A stretch of 64,000 nucleotides of DNA, taken from contig NW_020194667.1 of NCBI RefSeq assembly GCF_002865645.1, positions 372,001-436,000 of the forward strand. Direction: 5' to 3'. Positions 56,621-64,000 of the stretch are shown here, piece after piece (within the stretch, counting starts at the first letter, position 1; each line of letters opens with the position of its first letter). Made by a program: the position numbers and the translations under genes. The notes under the pieces are model-generated. The model saw only the letters and a program-made list of their open reading frames with translations. It was not told where the DNA came from and ran no database searches. This DNA comes from Hyaloscypha bicolor E (lineage: Eukaryota; Ascomycota; Leotiomycetes; Helotiales; Hyaloscyphaceae).

Positions 56621-56918
56621 TATAAGGTATTTATTAGTAAGTAATAAGATAATAGAATAAATTAGTATATTATGAAACCATAGTATTAAATTTAGTATAG
56701 AACTAATCTTTGTCTCTCTTATGAGGTCCAGGGAAGCCCTCTCTAAATAGGAGGCCCTAATAATATATATATAATTAGTAATTTATAAGCTTAATATATA
56801 TGATATAAATAGTAGTTAGTTAGAATATTAAAGGACTACCGAACTCCCTAATTAATACTCGCAATATCCGAGGTTCGTTACATGCCCTTAAGTCACGTGC
56901 GACCCTGTATATATTACA
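56621..56918 (-). repeat. LTR (5') of gypsy element 2
   Basis: 298 bp beginning TATAAGG (ancestral TGTAAGG inferred) and ending TTACA. Confidence 0.85.
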
Positions 56919-59900
56919 GATTTCGAGTAGAATTAGACTAATTATAGGCCGATTTCTCGATTATTAGTAAAGCCAAGGAAAACTAGGGATTAGCATAATA
57001 AATAAGTCCTGGCAGAAGCCTAGAGAGGCCGAGATTTCATATATAGGACCGGATTATTTGGTTTTAGGATAGCCTATAGTAGTTGCAAATAGTAAAGTTA
57101 ATATATAGATAAAAGGAGGCACTTACGGGTTATATTTAAGCCACTTAATTTCCCTTACTAAATATTATATATATACTTAAACTAGTTTATTTTCTGGCTG
57201 TTTTTAAGAATACGAGATTTATTCTATTTATATTTTCTTTATTAAACCTACTACTTTTTAAGCAGAATACTCTCTAGACTATTAAACCCAGTCATTTATC
57301 TAAATCTAGTAATAGCTAGAAAGTATATAGGCTTGCGGCCACTCTTTTCTATTCTAGATATTGAATTAAGGTAAATAGAAATATAATAGTAAAGCTAAAG
57401 ATATATTAAAAACCTATACTAAAAGTAAATTATTCTAATTTATTACTCTAGATTATAAGTATACTCTTAATAATAATAAAAGTAAATTAGACAGAAATCT
57501 TTTATTTCTCGAGAAGCGGACGACTTTATATCTAAAGATCTTAACTAAGGCCTTAAAGACCAGAAACCCGCCTTTTAGTACCTGAAATAGCTAGCTCTTT
57601 ATAGGGCTAGGCTATAAGTTAATAGAATATAATTAGGGTCGAGTAAATATTAGGGCAAAAGTCAAGATAAATATATTAGCTATTCTTATATATAGAAGCA
57701 GTCCGCTAATTATATTTCAGATTAACTAGTAATTCTTAATAATAATAATAACTTAAATAAGGCATATACTAGGGTTAGGCCAAAAGCGCTTCCGGTAAAA
57801 TTAATACCGGGTATATTAAACTAGATATAAGTCTATATAACTTCCTTCTAACCTCAGAACTCGCCTTATTACTAATAAAGTTTATTAATATATCTGGTCT
57901 ATAATATAATACTAAGAAAGGCCACTATATTAAGGAAATAACTCCGGACTTGGGTCTTATAAGTAATATAGTATATTTTCTATTCTCGTATAATTAGACT
58001 TACTAGTAGGATATTAGTAATATTACTTAAAGTATATTAGTAAAGTCTATACTTTACTTTCTCCCTAAGTCTTCTAATAATAGTAATAATAAATAGATAG
58101 ATAAGAATATAGCTAAATTAAAGAACTAGGGTTAGCTTTAGGAATAGAGTTATTATTATCCCGTATACTTACTTCCTTAAATTCTCGCTCGGTTAAGGTA
58201 TTAAAGGATAAGATCTAAAGTCGAGAATATAGTAAAACTACTAGTAATTAACTAGAAGAGCTATAAGATACTTATTAATATAGTATTCTAGCTCAGGGCC
58301 TTAAGTAAAAATAATAGGAAACTCGGGTAGCTATAGAATTACTTAAGAGAAAGGAACTTGGCGAGGAAGTACTAATAAAAGAAGAGGGAGAAATAAAGAT
58401 ATAGTAATAAGAAGAGCTTATAGGTATAGCTAGCTATAGGTAATTAGTAGAACTAGGCAAAGATAAATAATATGAATAATCCTATAGATAAGGAAGCTAT
58501 TAAGGGTCTACTAACTATATAACTAGAGATTAATAATTACTATTTTTGACTATATAGGATATATATCTAGTAGCTTACTAGATACTAGATAAAGATAACT
58601 TAGTACCGAGTTATATAAGGCAAATATCTAAATAGGTCTAATTCTTGAATTAATAAAGATAATATATAGATATTAATACTATAGCTGCCTTATAAGTAAT
58701 TCTCTTAAGACTTGGTCCTATAAATAGAAAGAAATATTATATATATTTATTATATATATTTTAGTAAATATAGTAAATACAAGAATATTTTCGAGTACTT
58801 AATTAATAAGCTCTTTATATAAATTACTAAAGATTAACTAAGAATCTCACTTAGTTCTTATTATTTACTAGGCTTAAAAATAAGTAATTATATTATAAGT
58901 ATTCCTGTTTTTGAAATTTGAGAAACTAATTATTAATGAAATATATCTTAAATAGTGTCTTTTATAGATCTCTTAAGTCTAGCTAAGTCTAAAGTCTATT
59001 TCAAATATCTAGTAACTCTAGTTAATAATAAGTACTACTATACTTTAATAATTTCTCGAAGTTACTTTACTATTTCTATTTTACTAGGCCTAATATAAAG
59101 TAATAATTCTAATACGGGAAAGCGGGGCAGGAAACGGAAGTACTAGAACCTATATACTAAGACTAGTAATAAAACTTATTTTATAAATACTAATAATAGT
59201 TATAATACCTATAATATTAAGGGTAAGAACCTATAATCTATAAAGCTATAAAAGCTATATATAGCGCCTGCTATAACTCGAATTATTTATTATAGATATA
59301 TACTAGGGCTTTACCTAAATAGGCTTGCCCTTTTATAGTACTATTACTATACCTGAGATTAATAATATATAGTCCTAGATTAATTATAAATATTAGTCGA
59401 CTTTTATTAATAATAGCTACTAATATATCTAATAAACTTCTCGGAATCTATTTATAGTAATAGAAGTAGTACTAGTTACTAAGTATTAAGAATAGCCTCT
59501 CTAAGATTTTTTTAAATATACTAAAATTAAAATAATATAATATATAATTTTAAGTTTAAACTACTATTAATCTCGAATTACTTTTACTTACTAATTAATC
59601 CCAAAATATTAGGTATCTATTCTAGTAAGAAGGCCCTAGTAAAGGTTCTAACTTATTATAAGGCTAGTACTTATTTTAAAGTATATTAAGTATTATTAAA
59701 GCCTGAGAAAGAATATACTAAATAGACTAAATAAATAATAGAAAAGAATATAATATTACTTTAGATAAAGAATAATAGTTATTTATAGGAAGTTATTTAT
59801 ATTATTTTCTCTTACTAGAGTATAGAAATAATTCAGGTATACTATTTAATAAAATTAAAAGAGTAATATTACTAAAAGTAATAGAATTATAAATTTCTAA

Positions 59901-62900
59901 TTTTTAAGATATATATTTAGCTATTATATATAGTATAAGCTAATATAGATAATAATAGATAAAAATAGAAAATAAAACTTATAGATATAACTAAATCTTT
60001 CTAATATATTTATACTTTTAATCTATATATACTAAAGTTAGCCTCAAATTCCCCGATATATATTAATAACCGGACTTTTTAATATACTTATTAAACTAAT
60101 TAGAAATATAAATATATAATATTAAATTAATTAAGAATATTACTGCCTTTTTAAAGTATTTAAGAATTAGCTTTCTTTATTTGCCTTTTTTCTTTTCTAG
60201 TTCTAATTACTTATTTCTATATATTTTTTACTATTATATAAGATAATTATATATATTCTAGTAAAAATAACTAGATTTTAGCCAGGCTAAACTTCTACTC
60301 TAATATCTTATTTATAAACTCTATTATTAGTTTCCTGAGTATAACTTTATTTCCTTATTAGCTTTTGTCTAATAAGGTATTATTACGTATAAATAGGATA
60401 TAAAAGAGCCGAGTATTAATATTCTGGTTAGTATATCTAAGCTCTAGCTTTATATTTACTTAATCTAGTTAAATTAGTATAATATTAAGACGCTTTATAT
60501 AATTCATTATTATAATTAGTACTTGTTCTTTTTATAAACTAATATTATTAAGAATATTTAGAAGAGCTAATAGAAATACTCTTTCTTATAACTTTCCCTT
60601 TATTAAAGAGCTTATTTTATCTTGGCTAGTTTTTATTATTTGGTACTATTAAGATTATATTATATTTATAGTATTAATATCTTTAAGAAAAATAATATAA
60701 TAAATAGGGAATTTAGTAAATAGCTTATCTAGTAAGCTATTATCTATACTAGAGATATTAAGGATATAGATATTAAGGTTATAGGCCCTGGTAATTAATA
60801 AACTTAAACTAGACTTTTTGGTTTTAGATAGCTTATATAATAGGTATTTTTTCTAGTAAGAAATATTATACCGAGAATATTATACTTATATTTAAGGGTT
60901 TAGGAAAGCCTTAATATTCTCTAATAGCGCTATCTTTTTCTTCTTATTAAGAATAATAGTATTAAGTAGTCTAATATTTATTATTCTTGTTTTTTTCTAG
61001 TTATTATTCCGATATTTAAAAATAGAGGTCTTATTCTTAAGTAAATTTAGATACTTAGCTTAATATTTACTAAAGAACTCCCTTAGAATATCCGGAGACC
61101 TGCTTATATAGAAGACTAAGATCTTCTTTTTACGGAATATTTGGCCTTTTTTCTAGATACTCCGAAATATAAATAAATAATTCTTGTAATAGAAAGAAAA
61201 GCTTTTATTCTAAGGCAAATACTAAAGAGATTTCTTCTAGTTTCTATTAGAGTAATTATTAGTAAACTCTTTTCTTCTTATACTTATACTAATAAGAAAG
61301 AAATATATCTTATAGGAAAATAGCTAAAAGAATATCTAGGTAATAAGTATATTATATATTTTATTAGAATAGGGAATATAGATTATTAAAGCTATTACTT
61401 ATTAGAATATATTATTAGTAACCTGAGAAATTATGAACTAAAATATGCTACTATAAAGGTTCTAAAGAAGTCTTTAATATATTTACTAAAGAATATAGCT
61501 AATCTATAAATATAAAGTATATAATTATAGCTATTTAGATTACTAGCTAGAAGTTATTAGAAAATAATAAAGATATTAGTAAGCCCAGAAAAAAAGATAT
61601 TTATTATTAATACTAGGCTTAATAGAAATAGCTAACTTAGTAGAGAATAAATATAATTATAAGTAGCTATTATAAGACGTATTATAAGTAAATAGTAAAG
61701 CAAAAAATTAATATATAGAATAATATATTAGTCTAAGTCTAATAAAGCTAAGATTAGATATAAAAGTAAGTTTATTATTAAGAGTTAGAGGAAATCTATA
61801 TTCTTATATATTTATTAGTTTTTATATTATTATTTATAAAGAAGATCTATTTTTATATAGCTAATACGAGATAGTTAATTAAGGAAGCTAATTCTATTAG
61901 TCCCTAAATATACTTATAGCTTATAGCTATAATATAATATATTAGTGCCTAAATAATTAAGATAGCTTTACTAATTCTCTATATAGTAATATAGAAGAAG
62001 TAAGATATTAATATAAAGTATTAATAATATTTGAATCTAGATATTATTAGAAAAAGAGTTTATAGTATATTAATTTTATATCTTTATATAATATTTTCTT
62101 TATTATTAGTATTTCTAATTAGTTAAGGCTATATTATAAAGTATTAAAGCTTATATACGGATCTTTATTCCCGAGGTAGCTAGTAATTTATAAGAAATAA
62201 TATATTAAAGTAAAGTATTAATAAAGTTTTATTAATGTCTTTTATAGCTTATAAGTAGAATTCTGGGTTCTATTAATTAATCTCTCTTTATATAGTACCC
62301 TTATATAAATAATATAAAGAGAAGTATATATTTATAAGATAATATGGGAAAAATATTAGCGGAATATTAATTTACTATATAATAGTATAAGAGAAGTAGC
62401 CTATATAGGCTATAGTTATAGCTAGAGAAAAAGTTTATAGTATTATTAATTTATCTAGTTATCTAATATAGAATGTCTTTATATAAAGCAAGAAAATATA
62501 GTAGTATATTTCTATTTAATATATTACTTTATATTTTATCTAAATAATAAATATATAAAAGTAGTTTACTATATTTTAAGCTTATATCTTCTATTACTTT
62601 ATAAGCGAGAATTAAAAAGGTATTATAAAGTATTTTGCTTAGTCTAGTATATTAATATAAAGTTATATTAAGCTATAAATACTAAGGCTAAGCTATAGAT
62701 AAAAACTAGAAATTAGGCTAATTAGTAAATATAGTTTCTATATTTTCCGGAACTATAGTTATAAGTTATAGTTCTTACTAATAGAAGGAATTATAAGTTA
62801 TAGTATATAAAGATATAAAAAATATTATAAATTATAGTCTTTATTAATAAAGGAATTATATATTATAGTTCCTATAATTATAATCTTATAATCTCTAAGC

Positions 62901-64000
62901 CAAGTTTATTATTATATTCGGATTACCCGAGATAAATAAAGACTATAAGTTATAGTTCTTATAAAGATATAAAGAATATTATAAGTTATAATTCCTATTA
63001 TAAATAAGAACGGAACCGCTTACCTAATATATAAGGTAATCTTAAAGTAGTATAAGAAGTAATATAGCTATATTATATAAATAGAACTAGATATCCTATA
63101 ATAAAATATAGTTAAATTCTTATTTTTTTTAGGTATTACTATATTTTAATCTAGTAATATATTATAGTTATTTATAGTATTAACTAAATTCTTACTAGAA
63201 GTTATAAAGAAGTCTTTTTCTAAAGAAGGCTTCTTTTATTTAGAAGACTTAGTAATTAGGGAAAATATTTTAGAGATAAAAAAAAGAGGCTTTAAGTATT
63301 TCTCGAAATATAGCCTAAACTTTTATAAATAATATATTCTTAATATAATAAGTAAAATAAAATATTTTATAGTATTTATCTAATTTTTTCTAATATATTA
63401 TATCTATTATAGAATTCTTTTTTAGTAACAAAAATTATATTTTAGTATACTAGTTATAATATATAGTATATCCGGACTATATCTTATATTTTAGGAAAGA
63501 TAAACTAAAAGCTAGCCGGTATATTCTAGTAGTTTATTTATTAGCTAAAGAATTATAAGTTAGATATTATAGTAGTTTATACTAATATAAGTTCTCTATT
63601 ACTAAAGGAAAAAGATTATTATATAAAGTTCCTGAATTTATATTTATTATAATAAGCTACTAAAGTAAAGAGAAAGAATTTCCTAATAGCGGCTTATAAG
63701 TTATTACCTATATTATAATTCATTATTTTAATATATCTTATAAGGTAATTTTTAATACTTAAATTAGTTTCGAAATAAAATAAGAATATATAATTATATT
63801 TGAGTTTATAATAGTTAATATAGTTAAAAAATAGCTAAAGATAAATCTTCCGGATATACTAAAATTAGTATAAAAGATAGTAAATATAGAGAGTAGTAAA
63901 ATCCGAATTAATTTTATATTTAGAGATATTACTAGAAATATAAATATATAATTATTATTATTTATAATATTAAGCTCTCTATATATTTAGTTTTATTCTT
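56919..64000. other. AT-rich RIP-degraded block, unassigned
   Basis: Over 7 kb of sequence built mainly of TA-rich words, with stops in all frames. It is probably further mutated transposons, but no LTR pair, RT or transposase motif could be identified with confidence. No host gene, tRNA or GC-rich island was seen. The block continues past the window edge. Confidence 0.6.
62757..63000. repeat. irregular tandem repeat in AT-rich block
   Basis: The phrase ATTATAAGTTATAGTTCCTA and variants recur about five times with AAAGATATAAARAATATTATAA spacers. They probably derive from an older tandem array. Confidence 0.5.

Larger units (their letters stand above)
49119..56918 (-). mobile_element. Ty3/gypsy LTR retrotransposon 2, RIP-degraded, with target duplication
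   Basis: A 7800-bp element with 298-bp LTRs at 49119-49416 and 56621-56918. A perfect 5-bp target duplication GATTT lies at 49114-49118 and 56919-56923. On the minus strand, RT motifs survive as IYLDNILIYS (about 53870-53895) and FLGFTNFYYRFI (about 53610-53650). The order implies gag to the right (about 55.2-56.6 kb). There is no ORF longer than about 70 codons. Confidence 0.85.

Noticed and set aside
1..64000. CRISPR arrays, rRNA genes, bacterial operons
   Set aside because: No regularly spaced repeats of that kind and no rRNA-like sequence seen; the intron-rich genes are eukaryotic.

Overview
The window looks like nuclear DNA of a filamentous ascomycete (Pezizomycotina; a Leotiomycete is possible but not proven). 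The signs are single genes split by many 50-60 nt GT-AG introns, a fungal glycogen synthase, a HET-domain protein, an HSP70-like ATPase, a Dal5-type permease, and extensive C-to-T/G-to-A decay of repeats of the kind left by repeat-induced point mutation (RIP).

Layout: 1-1344 holds the 5' part of an MFS permease gene that runs off the left edge. 2.1-7.6 kb is a transposon yard: a decayed Tc1/mariner relic, an apparently intact 1.25-kb Tc1/mariner-like element with perfect 33-bp terminal inverted repeats (TIRs), a short inverted-repeat element, and two miniature elements. 7.8-9.7 kb is a gene for a secreted Ser/Thr/Pro-rich protein. 9.95-12.02 kb is a complete piggyBac-type element whose ends match the two miniature elements. 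13.0-22.3 kb is the ordinary host part: glycogen synthase, a large disordered protein with a Cys-rich tail, a medium-chain oxidoreductase and a small unknown protein, all on the minus strand. 22.3-26.5 kb contains several zinc-knuckle ORFs and an F-box-like relic. 27.2-36.6 kb is a decaying stretch in which two divergent neighbouring genes are each interrupted by a different transposon, followed by an efflux-pump relic. 36.9-39.1 kb is an intact HET-domain gene. From about 41 kb to the end the DNA is AT-rich and RIP-ruined, with two Ty3/gypsy elements (41268-48251 and 49119-56918) and unassigned AT-rich sequence after them.

The clearest new observations are structural. A 2.7-kb copia-type element (5-bp target duplication AAATT) splits a conserved coiled-coil gene, and removing it restores the reading frame exactly. 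A 773-bp element with 30-bp TIRs, flanked on both sides by TGTACA, splits the HSP70-like gene, and removing it gives a continuous 625-codon frame across ten exon segments. A piggyBac transposase gene with an intron sits with two miniature derivatives, all apparently using a TA rather than a TTAA target. I found no CRISPR array, rRNA or convincing tRNA. All calls are from reading the sequence; no database search was run.
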